Shown one piece after another: positions 1 to 7,406 of a stretch of DNA of 35,478 nucleotides. The translations under genes and the position numbers were made by a program. The notes under the pieces are model-generated. The model saw only the letters and a list, made by a program, of their open reading frames with translations. It did not search any database and was not told the DNA's origin. The DNA comes from Planococcus soli (GTDB lineage Bacteria; Bacillota; Bacilli; Bacillales_A; Planococcaceae), in NCBI RefSeq assembly GCF_016881065.1, contig NZ_WXYN01000027.1, positions 1 through 35,478 on the forward strand. The letters run 5' to 3'. How positions within the stretch are numbered: the stretch's first letter is position 1; each line of letters opens with the position of its first letter.

Positions 1-127
1 CACTTTTTTTAAAGTGTCTACCATTTGGGGTGCGGTTCACCCTAGAGGTTTCTCTTTTTTTTTTTTCACTTTAGATGGAAAATTATTGATATAGTGGGAG
101 TATAATTCTTCGAAAAGGAGCAATTCC

Positions 128-607
128 ATGCATAAGGAAACCGTAAGAAAATCTATCCTGTTTTTTGCCGCCTTGATCTTTTTCGCAGTTGCCGCATTCT
201 TCAGTTTATACGAAGGCAGCCAGCTCGATGACGTATCGTGGGAGTGGCAGCACTCCGCAGTATTCACCAATTGGCTGAACGGGGAAGTCACATCGGCAGA
301 CCATATCCTGGCGGTTGATTATCTGGTGTACGCGGCAAAATTTGAGCCGTTGTTTCCGGTCATCATGTTCATTTCCGGCTTGACCTTGTTCCTGCAGCTG
401 GCTTTTCGGGTGTTTAAAGCGAGAAAAACTGCATTGTGCGTATTACTGCTGTTTTTCGCGGTTAAGCTGCTGGTATTCAGCGGCATGTTGATGGCTTCTC
501 CGACCGATGGACTTCAGCTGTTTTCCAGGATTTTTCTAGGGAGCGGCATTTTTATAATGGCAGGTTGTCTCTTTTGGCTAATCAAAGAGAGGAAGCTGTC
601 GCATTAA
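128..607 (+). CDS. DUF4306-like membrane protein
   Basis: The 159-residue product has about four hydrophobic segments: residues 9-27, 76-92, 100-120 and 132-150. A short outward-facing stretch after the first segment contains YEGSQLDDVSWEWQ, which I recall as similar to the B. subtilis YjdJ/DUF4306 family; this is from memory and not checked. The ATG start is supported by AAAGGAG seven bases upstream. A TATAAT hexamer lies at 101-106 without a convincing -35 box. The gene stands alone, with a T-rich tract that may end an upstream gene at about 45-68. No function is known to me; an integral membrane location is clear. Confidence 0.75.
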   Translation: MHKETVRKSILFFAALIFFAVAAFFSLYEGSQLDDVSWEWQHSAVFTNWLNGEVTSADHILAVDYLVYAAKFEPLFPVIMFISGLTLFLQLAFRVFKARKTALCVLLLFFAVKLLVFSGMLMASPTDGLQLFSRIFLGSGIFIMAGCLFWLIKERKLSH

Positions 608-611
608 GCTG

Positions 612-730
612 GTTGTTTGCGGAAAAAGGCGATTTGTTTGCGGAATAAATATTTTGTTTGCGGAATATCCCACTTTGTTTGCGCAATCCTAAACTTTATT
701 TGCGGAATAGGCGGTTTTATTTGCAGCAAT
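612..730. repeat. Six-copy 15-nt tandem repeat, 20-21 nt period
   Basis: Six copies of a TTTRTTTGCGGAATA-like motif start at 612, 633, 653, 674, 695 and 716. Copies 2 and 3 are identical over 15 nt; copies 1, 4, 5 and 6 differ at one to a few positions. Spacers are only 5-6 nt. The array lies between the convergent genes ending at 607 (+) and 807 (-). The core TTTGCGGAATA also occurs at the end of the long palindromic elements at 10791-10916 and 13523-13643. Confidence 0.8.
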
Positions 731-766
731 CCATTTCGAGGTGAACCGACCGATCCGCAATAGAAT

Positions 767-806
767 GAAAAAGGCGCTTCAGGCTCTCGATATACCCGAA
801 GCGTCT
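767..806 (-). terminator. Rho-independent terminator of the small membrane-gene cluster
   Basis: Read on the minus strand, directly after the stop codon of the gene at 807-977, CGCTTCGGG pairs with CCTGAAGCG across an 11-nt loop. A CCTTTTTC tract follows. Confidence 0.6.
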
Positions 807-977
807 CTATAATACTGCTGTCACAAAATTTTCCCCTGCAGCTCCAATTGTTCTGCTCCATAGCGATTTTGTCTCGCTCCGAAGCTTGATCTGTGATTTC
901 CGGTAGATGTCAAAGCCAGCCAAAAGAAGGAAGCCGACTCCGATGATGGCCACCAGCAAGTAGAATCCGATTTCCAT
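807..977 (-). CDS. Small single-pass membrane protein
   Basis: The 56-residue product starts MEIGFYLLVAIIG. Its N-terminal half is one hydrophobic helix (about residues 3-22). A basic, polar tail (YRKSQIKLRSETK) follows and would face the cytoplasm by the positive-inside rule. The ATG at 977 is chosen over an upstream in-frame start because GGAGG lies eight bases before it. It is the last of three closely spaced minus-strand genes (1306-1473, 1017-1283, 807-977) and is followed at once by a terminator, so the three probably form one operon. No family is recognised. Confidence 0.65.
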   Translation of the reverse strand: MEIGFYLLVAIIGVGFLLLAGFDIYRKSQIKLRSETKSLWSRTIGAAGENFVTAVL

Positions 978-1016
978 AATAAGTCCTCCAATTTGATAGT
1001 ACAAGAAGTTCAAAAG

Positions 1017-1283
1017 CTATCCGTGAAGCGCCTGTTGTGCGCGATGCTCGTCTTCTTTAGCGATGTAAAAATCGTACTGTGCAGCGTTCGCTAGCGCATT
1101 GTGCATTTGAGGGGTGCCGATATGGCCTTCAGTGCCGTATACATTGGCATTCATTTTCAACACGGTATCATAGGCGATGCCATGTGAACTGAATCTGCCA
1201 GCCGCTTTGTAATACATATCATCGCCGAAAGCGGTATACACCAAATGCTTTCGTTTGAAAAACAGCCACCGGATCAATCCCAT
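1017..1283 (-). CDS. Hypothetical 88-residue protein
   Basis: The product begins MGLIRWLFFKRKHLVY. A short hydrophobic/basic N-terminus is followed by a soluble domain rich in Tyr, His and Ala and ending KEDEHRAQQALHG. The ATG at 1283 has GAGGGG nine bases upstream. An in-frame TTG at 1292 would leave no room for that site. It is the middle gene of the putative minus-strand operon, 22 nt after the 55-residue membrane peptide gene and 39 nt before the 56-residue one. I do not recognise a family and assign no function. Confidence 0.6.
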   Translation of the reverse strand: MGLIRWLFFKRKHLVYTAFGDDMYYKAAGRFSSHGIAYDTVLKMNANVYGTEGHIGTPQMHNALANAAQYDFYIAKEDEHRAQQALHG

Positions 1284-1305
1284 ACCTTTCAACCCCTCTC
1301 TGAAA

Positions 1306-1473
1306 TTAAAGCCTCCGCCTCAGCTCCTCGGCAATTGTCTTCAAATGGGCATTGCGTTCTTTCGCCAGCTTCAGACCAGTTGCCACAGCATAAATCCCAA
1401 AGCCAAATACCAATAAATAAAACAGGATCGACAAAATTGGAATCAAGAAGAAAAATTCATTCATTGCACTCAT
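1306..1473 (-). CDS. Small membrane peptide (55 aa), first gene of operon
   Basis: This minus-strand gene encodes MSAMNEFFFLIPILSILFYL followed by a second hydrophobic stretch and a charged amphipathic tail (LKLAKERNAHLKTIAEELRR). One strong transmembrane helix spans about residues 7-32. A near-perfect GAGGAGGTG site lies just before the ATG at 1473 and the reading frame closes with TAA at 1306. It sits 22 nt ahead of the gene ending at 1283. The 142 bp to the divergent gene at 1616 would hold the promoters of both. Function unknown. The strong ribosome binding site and operon position are the main evidence that it is real. Confidence 0.7.
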   Translation of the reverse strand: MSAMNEFFFLIPILSILFYLLVFGFGIYAVATGLKLAKERNAHLKTIAEELRRRL

Positions 1474-1615
1474 GGACGCACCTCCTCATATTCATAATAC
1501 GCAAGAAGAGGAAAATCGTTTCAAAAAGTTTACGTGGCCAGCCCTTCTTGGAACTTATTCCCTTATGGAACATATGGTTAGGAAAGAAGATTACGAGTAA
1601 TAAAGGAGGACTTTC

Positions 1616-2017
1616 ATGGATACCTTTACGTGGCTGTTCATCATCGCCGGAACGATAGTGATTATCGTCATGGCCAATCCGTATTTCAATTGGTGGACAA
1701 GGAGCCTAGCGGTCATCTATTACGGAATCTTGACATTCCTATTCATAGCCAACACAAATCGCATCAATGAAAAATACAGCGGCGGCGTCCCGGTTCCGGA
1801 AGCTTATTGGGATGACAACTCGCAATGGGCGTGGACCGCATCGAACTTATTTCTGTTGCCCTTTATCGGGATTCTGCTTTACATATACTACCGGTGGTTC
1901 ACAAACAGCGAAACAATAACAGTGAAAATCCTGATTACAATCAGTCTGCTGCCGGCAGCGGCATTAGTATTTTTCTTTTATTTCACCTTCAATTTCGGCT
2001 ATGGCTACCGGCCGTAA
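1616..2017 (+). CDS. Hypothetical multi-pass membrane protein
   Basis: The 133-residue product has four probable transmembrane helices, at about residues 4-22, 28-46, 75-92 and 104-128. A polar loop between the second and third (NRINEKYSGGVPVPEAYWDD) is aromatic and acidic. AAAGGAGG precedes the ATG at good spacing. It is transcribed divergently from the small membrane-gene operon and is a single gene upstream of floT. No family recognised. Confidence 0.7.
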   Translation: MDTFTWLFIIAGTIVIIVMANPYFNWWTRSLAVIYYGILTFLFIANTNRINEKYSGGVPVPEAYWDDNSQWAWTASNLFLLPFIGILLYIYYRWFTNSETITVKILITISLLPAAALVFFFYFTFNFGYGYRP

Positions 2018-2040
2018 AACCACTCTAGTTTTTGGTTTTC
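2015..2040 (+). terminator. Weak terminator-like hairpin
   Basis: AAAACCA pairs with TGGTTTT across a T-rich loop immediately after the stop codon at 2017. The stem is short and A/T-rich, so this is only a candidate. Confidence 0.35.
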
Positions 2041-2061
2041 TGTAAAAACATTCCCTTTTTT

Positions 2062-2087
2062 TGAAACATTTTGATAAGTCGCTCGTA
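2062..2087 (+). promoter_or_regulatory. Sigma-W-type promoter upstream of floT
   Basis: TGAAAC (2062-2067), a 16-nt spacer and CGTA (2084-2087) match the established sigma-W consensus in Bacillus exactly. It lies 105 bp before the flotillin start. In B. subtilis the flotillin operon is in the cell-envelope stress regulon of sigma-W, so sequence and context agree. Confidence 0.8.
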
Positions 2088-2191
2088 TAATTACTATAAG
2101 CCTCCATCGCGTACATAACGAAGAGCTTGATGGCAAGTTCCTGTCCCGCAGGAATCGAGGCAAACATCAAATCAGAAGGAGTGGAAGCAGC

Positions 2192-3688
2192 ATGGAATCC
2201 ATAGGCATCATTACAGTCATTATTGCGTTGCTGATCATCGCCGCAATCGCGGGTGTGGGTTATTTTTTCTGGATGAAAATCCGTTACCGCACCGCCAAAT
2301 CCAATGAAGCATTGATCATCACCGGACCGAAACTTGGGGATCCGGAAAAAGATACCAACATCTTCACCGACGACGAAGGCCGTTCGATGAAAATTATACG
2401 AGGCGGCGGTTACTTACTGAGACGCTTCCAAACGTCAACGCCTGTCAGTTTGACCTCGTTCCAGCTGAAATTGGCAACACCACGTGTTTATACAAACGCT
2501 GGGGTGCCGATTGTGGCAGACGCTGTTGCGATGGTAAAAGTGGCGGATACGCTGAACGGTATCGCCAATTACGCCGAGCAGTTTCTTGGCAAAGAACAGG
2601 AAGAAATTGAAACGGAAATCATCGAAGTGCTGGGCAGTAATTTGCGTGCCATCCTGTCGAAGATGACGGTTGAAGACATCAACAGCGACCGCGAAAAATT
2701 CAATACGGACGTGCAGGACATCGCCCAGAAGCAGCTTGATTTGATGGGCTTTAAAATCACTTCACTCGGCTTGACCGATTTGCGGGATGCCGATGAAAAC
2801 AATGGCTACCTGGAGAACCTGGGCCGTCCGCGTATTGCGGAAGTCCGCAAGCTGGCTGAAATCGCGGAAGCGAACACGGAGCGAGAAACACGCATTCACC
2901 GTGCGCAGACCGACCAGGAAGCGAAAGAAGAAGAATACTTGCGCCAAATTTCCACAGCTCAATCGAAAAAAGAAAAAGACATCAAAGACGCAGCGTTCAA
3001 AGAAGAAACCGAGCGTGCGCGCGCCAAGTCCGAGCAGTCATACGAACTGGAAAAAGCCAAGCTGGCGATGCAAATTCAGGAAGAAGAACTAAGCATGCAA
3101 TTTGCAGCGCGAGAACGCGCCGTTAAGCTGGAAGAAGAAGAAAGCAAAGTGCGGAAGACAAAAGCCGATGCGACCTATTACGAAACGACGCGTTCTGCAG
3201 AAGCGGATGCCCGCCGTGCCGTCATCGACGGAGAAGCAAAAGCGAAGATCAAACGCGATGAAGGTTCTGCAGAAGCGGAAGTTATTCGCGAACGAGGGAA
3301 GGCAGAAGCCGAATCCCGCAAACTGTTGGCAGAAGCCATGGAAGAGCACGGCGATGTCATCATTACCGAAAAACTGATCGACATGCTGCCGGTCTTCGCC
3401 GAGAAAGTCGCGTTGCCGCTCAGCAATATCGACTCGGTGAAAATCATCGATTCCGGCAACGGCCAGGGCATTCCGTCCTTCGGCAAAAGCGTCACCAAAA
3501 CGATGGTCGACATGCAGGAGCCGCTTAAGGAAATGACCGGCATTGACGTCGGCGAATTGCTGAAGTCCTATGTGAATCGCAACAAACCCTCTGCTCCGCA
3601 GCAGGCTCCGGCTGCAACATTGCCGATTGTGCAAAAAGAACAATCACCACTTGAAGAAGATGCCAACGACACGCATGAAGACCGCTAA
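2192..3688 (+). CDS. floT: Flotillin-like membrane scaffold protein FloT/YuaG
   Basis: The 498-residue product has one N-terminal membrane anchor (about residues 6-28). It continues with an SPFH/band-7 domain from TAKSNEALIITGPKLG to about residue 200. A long Ala/Glu-rich coiled coil (about 210-390) follows, with EA-rich segments such as RSAEADARRAVIDGEAKAK. The C-terminal region contains PLSNIDSVKIIDSGNGQG. This layout and length match the Bacillus flotillin YuaG/FloT, which organises membrane microdomains and supports envelope stress responses and signalling complexes. The ATG has AAGGAG ten bases upstream. Unlike the B. subtilis yuaF-floT-yuaI arrangement, no NfeD-type gene precedes it. 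Expression is probably driven by the sigma-W promoter at 2062-2087, and a terminator follows. Confidence 0.95.
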   Translation: MESIGIITVIIALLIIAAIAGVGYFFWMKIRYRTAKSNEALIITGPKLGDPEKDTNIFTDDEGRSMKIIRGGGYLLRRFQTSTPVSLTSFQLKLATPRVYTNAGVPIVADAVAMVKVADTLNGIANYAEQFLGKEQEEIETEIIEVLGSNLRAILSKMTVEDINSDREKFNTDVQDIAQKQLDLMGFKITSLGLTDLRDADENNGYLENLGRPRIAEVRKLAEIAEANTERETRIHRAQTDQEAKEEEYLRQISTAQSKKEKDIKDAAFKEETERARAKSEQSYELEKAKLAMQIQEEELSMQFAARERAVKLEEEESKVRKTKADATYYETTRSAEADARRAVIDGEAKAKIKRDEGSAEAEVIRERGKAEAESRKLLAEAMEEHGDVIITEKLIDMLPVFAEKVALPLSNIDSVKIIDSGNGQGIPSFGKSVTKTMVDMQEPLKEMTGIDVGELLKSYVNRNKPSAPQQAPAATLPIVQKEQSPLEEDANDTHEDR

Positions 3689-3698
3689 AGCGGAATAA

Positions 3699-3736
3699 AA
3701 CCCATCACCTTTTCGAAAAAGGTGGCGGGTTTTTCT
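3699..3736 (+). terminator. Rho-independent terminator after floT
   Basis: CACCTTTT pairs with AAAAAGGTG around a short TCG loop, extended by flanking ACCC/GGGT pairs, and runs into TTTTTCT. Confidence 0.85.
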
Positions 3737-3930
3737 CTTGCCTGGCTGCTGTTCAAATCCGATTAATCGACATGATTCCATAAAAAGATGCTATTATATC
3801 TGTAGATTGGCACAAAAGAGATTTTAGAAAATGGCCAAATTGACGAAATGGGACAACTGATTTTATTCAAAAGATAGAGAGCTGCGCCAAGAGAAAAATC
3901 TTGTGAGTTGTCATCTAAGGGGGAAATTTC

Positions 3931-5490
3931 ATGGGAGAAGCGTGCAAAGTTCTGATTGTAGATGATGAAATGTTGATCAGGCAAGGAATCATAAATTATA
4001 TTGACTGGGAACAAGAGGGATTTCAAATTGTCGGGGAGGCTTCAAACGGCAAAGAAGCGCTGCAATTGATCGCGGAGTTTTCACCGCATATTGTCGTCAC
4101 CGACATCGTCATGCCGATCATGGACGGCATCGATCTGGTCAGGGAAGGGAAGAAAGCATTTCCGGATACGGAATTCATTGTCTTGAGCAGTTTTGAAAAC
4201 TTCGATTATGTGCGCTCGACGTTTCAGAACGGGGTCGCCGATTATATATTAAAGCCCAAGTTGAACGGGCCGGAATTGTTGAAAATCTTGAACCGGGTCG
4301 TTAGCCGGATTCCTGATTTGCAGCATTGCGCGTCGGCAGTCAAGCCGGAACGTTCTACTGAAGAGCTATTGGAAAACATGATTTCGGGCTACGATCTTTC
4401 GTTGGATCAGACAGTTTCAGCCGATGCGCTGCCCAACAGCCGCTTTGCTTTGGTGGGCGTCCACGGAAAAAATCTGGATCCCATCCAGCTGAAAATGGCA
4501 GTAGAACAATCTGTTCCCAGAGAATTTCGGATTTTTTCATTAGCTTCCAGCGAGTCCGAAACCATGCTTTTGCTGAACTTCAATCCGGATCAGCTGGACA
4601 GCATCAAACGGACGATCGAAAACCAGGCAGCCGAATCTCCTGATGCAACTTGGATGTTGTTCGAGCCGTTCGATGCCATCGGCGACATCAAAAGAGTGCA
4701 CGATGAAGGCATTTTGAAAATGAAAAAGTATATATTTTATTTGCCGGACACGCGTGTATTTAGCTACGACAAGCTGCCGGAAGAAAATGAAAAGCAAGAC
4801 AACTTCGATTTAAATCATTTTATCGAGCTGTTCAAAGACCGCTTATTCAATGCGGCCTTTACGTATTTGGAAGACCACGTCGATTATTTAGCGGGGCGCT
4901 ACAACAACGACAGCTTTGAATTCAAGTCGTTTTTAGGCAATATCGTCTTTAACGTCATCGTGCTATTGGATGCCATGAAATACGATACACAAGAACTTGA
5001 ACAAAAAAAATACGGTTATTTCTCTGACATCAACGAAGCCGCCCATGCAAACCGAGCACTCGAACAGTTCAACGGATTCCTGGAGAGTGTGCGGGCCATC
5101 ATGCTTTTTGGCGACAAAGCAAACGAGTCCAATAACCTCGATAAGATTCTGGGGTATATCGAGCAGCATTACACAGAGCCGCTTCGGCTGTCTGAAATCG
5201 CCAATCATTTTCACTTTAACGCTTCCTACCTGTCTTCTTATTTCAGCACGCACCATAAAGAAGGGTTCAGCGAATACTTGAATCGGGTGCGGATCAAAAA
5301 ATCGATGGAGCTGCTGGAAAACAGTACAGTATCCATTTCGAACATCAGTGGAATGGTGGGCTATTCAGAGCATAGCTATTTTTGCAAAGTGTTTAAGCGC
5401 ATAACCGGGATGTCTCCAGGCAGTTACCGAAAGGAGCTCCAAGCCCGCCATGAAAATGAAGAAAAAGGCCTTTCTAGTCTTAAGAAATAA
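3931..5490 (+). CDS. YesN-type response regulator (receiver + AraC HTH)
   Basis: The 519-residue cytoplasmic DNA-binding regulator has an N-terminal receiver domain (1-120) with the acidic pair D11-D12, the predicted phosphorylation site D58 in VVTDIVMP, and a KPK motif near 110. A poorly conserved middle region follows. The C-terminal AraC/XylS double helix-turn-helix (about 405-505) includes LSEIANHFHFNASYLSSYF and GYSEHSYFCKVFKRITGMSP. AGGGGG precedes the ATG. The gene overlaps the sensor kinase gene by 41 nt, implying co-transcription. YesM/YesN pairs typically sense extracellular carbohydrate and activate the adjacent sugar ABC transporter. Here the galactoside transporter downstream is the expected target (inference). 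The regulator preceding the kinase is one of the two common orders. Confidence 0.93.
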   Translation: MGEACKVLIVDDEMLIRQGIINYIDWEQEGFQIVGEASNGKEALQLIAEFSPHIVVTDIVMPIMDGIDLVREGKKAFPDTEFIVLSSFENFDYVRSTFQNGVADYILKPKLNGPELLKILNRVVSRIPDLQHCASAVKPERSTEELLENMISGYDLSLDQTVSADALPNSRFALVGVHGKNLDPIQLKMAVEQSVPREFRIFSLASSESETMLLLNFNPDQLDSIKRTIENQAAESPDATWMLFEPFDAIGDIKRVHDEGILKMKKYIFYLPDTRVFSYDKLPEENEKQDNFDLNHFIELFKDRLFNAAFTYLEDHVDYLAGRYNNDSFEFKSFLGNIVFNVIVLLDAMKYDTQELEQKKYGYFSDINEAAHANRALEQFNGFLESVRAIMLFGDKANESNNLDKILGYIEQHYTEPLRLSEIANHFHFNASYLSSYFSTHHKEGFSEYLNRVRIKKSMELLENSTVSISNISGMVGYSEHSYFCKVFKRITGMSPGSYRKELQARHENEEKGLSSLKK

Positions 5491-7264
5491 CAGCCTGTTT
5501 GTTAAAATGTTCCTGATTATGGTGCTCAGCATCGTCGCTGTGTCCCTACTGATCACGTTCAGCTCGATCCGGATGTCTTCCAATTTGTTTATGGAAACTT
5601 TCAGCATTTCAAACACAAAAGCCCTGGAACAGATTGAAATCCAGTTTGAAGACTATAGCTTTGCCGTCGTCAGTGCGATGAATCAAGTCCAAAACAACGG
5701 CACCATCAAAAGGGTGTTGACCCAAACAGATGCCACCACCATTGAAACGTTCAGATCCTATCATGACATCAGCGAGCAGATTGAACGCATCTACCCGACA
5801 GTCGAGTCGTACAATGCCAATATGATTGTGCTCGGCAACAACGAGCGGCTGTACAATGTAAATTATTCGAATTGGCCGGTCTCGTGGGAAGTGCTGAGAA
5901 ACCATCCGATCACTGAGTATACGATCAATCGGCCGAACACGCTGCTTTATCAATATATGCCGTCCACTTCGTTTACGGACGAGCCGATGATCGTTGCGAC
6001 AAAAGCGCTCATGGAAAGGTCGACCGGCGAAATCTACGGCGTCCTGTATTTCCCGATCCGGGAAGCGCAGCTGAAACAGTTCTACGAAGGCTACACGAGC
6101 ATGGAAACCGAAGTGCTGCTGGTCGATGAAACCGGAAGGATCGTTTCCAGCAATAAAGAAGAAATGATCGGTGACGAAGCAATCGACGTCATGGCCTTGG
6201 CAAAACAAGTAGATGACGAAGAACTGGAATTCAAAGATGTCCATGTGTTCGGCAAGGACTATATGCTAATGTCCCAATACCTTCCGACTTACAATATGTA
6301 CCTGGTGAACTTGGTGGATAAAAACGCGGTCCTGGACAATTTGGTCAACACGAAAGAAATTCTGCTGATCAGCCTCGGCATCGTGCTGCTTGCTGTCATC
6401 GTCGTGTTTATCATATCCCGCCGGATGACCAATTCGATCACCCGTTTGGTCAAGCAAATTTCGGCAATGGCCAAACACGATTTCAATATGCCGGTCGCCG
6501 AAACCGGGGGCTACGAAGCGAAGAAAATCGCCAATGCCTTCAACTCCATGCTCAGCGAATTGCAGGAATACGTTGATCTCGTCGTTCAAGCGCAGCAAAA
6601 GCAGCGCAGCGCGGAACTGATGGCGCTGCAGCATCAAATCAACCCGCATTTTATTTACAACACCTTGGCATCGATCAAGTTCATGATCCAGCAAGGCAAA
6701 AAAGAAAAAGCGACCGATATGATTCATGCGCTCATTTCGCTGCTGCAAAACGCACTCAGCAATGTCGATCAAACCATCACCGTGGAACAGGAAATAAAGG
6801 ATTTGAAAAACTACGTCCTGATCAACCAATCGCGGTATGGCGAAGGAATCAAAGTGAATTTCTTCATTTCGCCGGATTGCCTCGATTGCCAGTTGCCGAA
6901 GCTGATTCTTCAACCATTTATCGAAAACGCCTTTTTCCATGCGTTTAACGAGAAAAAAGAAGGATTTGTGCAAATTCTGGTGTCCCAAAAAGGGGACAAT
7001 CTGTTGTGCGAAATCGCCGATAATGGCGATGGCATGGAGATGAAGGGCGATTATACGAAAGAAGATATTAAAGAGAAACGCCATCTGTTTAGCGGAATTG
7101 GCATCCGCAATGTCCATGAACGCATCCAAATGCTTTATGGGGAAGAATACGGCGTAGAAATCACCAGCAAAAAAGGCGAAGGCACAAAAGTGAGAGTGGA
7201 ATTGCCTCTTCAGAAAACGGATACGCTTGTAAAACCCAACAAAATTACAAGTATCCAAGAATAG
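5450..7264 (+). CDS. YesM-type sensor histidine kinase
   Basis: The 604-residue membrane kinase has a first transmembrane helix at about 18-40, an extracellular sensor region of roughly 260 residues (Cache-like in length and position), and a second helix at about 303-322. A HAMP linker follows. The His_kinase region has ALQHQINPHFIYNTLASIKF, with the predicted phospho-acceptor H400. The GHKL ATPase domain has an N box (LILQPFIENAFFHAF), a G1 box (IADNGDGM) and a late glycine box (GIGIRNVHERIQ). It starts inside the response regulator gene; GGAG lies about 13 nt upstream of the ATG, so translational coupling is likely. It should phosphorylate the overlapping regulator on detecting a carbohydrate outside the cell; the ligand is unknown. 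A terminator follows 55 nt later. Confidence 0.93.
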   Translation: MKMKKKAFLVLRNNSLFVKMFLIMVLSIVAVSLLITFSSIRMSSNLFMETFSISNTKALEQIEIQFEDYSFAVVSAMNQVQNNGTIKRVLTQTDATTIETFRSYHDISEQIERIYPTVESYNANMIVLGNNERLYNVNYSNWPVSWEVLRNHPITEYTINRPNTLLYQYMPSTSFTDEPMIVATKALMERSTGEIYGVLYFPIREAQLKQFYEGYTSMETEVLLVDETGRIVSSNKEEMIGDEAIDVMALAKQVDDEELEFKDVHVFGKDYMLMSQYLPTYNMYLVNLVDKNAVLDNLVNTKEILLISLGIVLLAVIVVFIISRRMTNSITRLVKQISAMAKHDFNMPVAETGGYEAKKIANAFNSMLSELQEYVDLVVQAQQKQRSAELMALQHQINPHFIYNTLASIKFMIQQGKKEKATDMIHALISLLQNALSNVDQTITVEQEIKDLKNYVLINQSRYGEGIKVNFFISPDCLDCQLPKLILQPFIENAFFHAFNEKKEGFVQILVSQKGDNLLCEIADNGDGMEMKGDYTKEDIKEKRHLFSGIGIRNVHERIQMLYGEEYGVEITSKKGEGTKVRVELPLQKTDTLVKPNKITSIQE

Positions 7265-7319
7265 TCCAATAGAATACAGAAGAATTTGAAATATCTAAAA
7301 ATTTTCGAATAAAACACCT

Positions 7320-7348
7320 AAAGATTGTGCTAACAATCTTTTTTTTTT
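7320..7348 (+). terminator. Rho-independent terminator after the two-component genes
   Basis: AAAGATTGT pairs perfectly with ACAATCTTT around a GCTA loop and is followed by an uninterrupted T run. It separates the regulatory genes from the transporter operon. Confidence 0.85.
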
Positions 7349-7376
7349 GGTCGCTATACTGTATGTAAGGCGAAAA

Positions 7377-7390
7377 GTTAAGCGCTTACA
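7377..7390 (+). promoter_or_regulatory. Candidate cre (CcpA) site before the transporter operon
   Basis: GTTAAGCGCTTACA matches the catabolite-responsive-element consensus TGWAARCGYTWNCW at 12 of 14 positions; only the first two bases are swapped. It lies between a possible -10 box (TATACT, 7355-7360) and the ribosome binding site of the sugar-binding protein, where CcpA binding would block elongation. No confident -35 box was found. Confidence 0.6.
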
Positions 7391-7406
7391 AAAAGGGGGA
7401 TTTTTG

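Noticed and set aside
612-730. CRISPR array
   Set aside because: Repeats are only 15 nt and degenerate, spacers are 5-6 nt, and no cas genes are present.
604-861. Minus-strand 85-codon frame with FRKQ repeats
   Set aside because: It is the repeat array at 612-730 read as protein, without a ribosome binding site, and it overlaps the end of a better supported gene.
3089-3643. Minus-strand frames inside floT
   Set aside because: They mirror the Ala/Glu-rich coiled coil, have no start signals and lie wholly within a clear flotillin gene.
6266-7258. A 330-codon minus-strand frame inside the histidine kinase gene
   Set aside because: The plus strand carries all histidine kinase motifs; the opposite frame has no ribosome binding site or recognisable domain and is a shadow.
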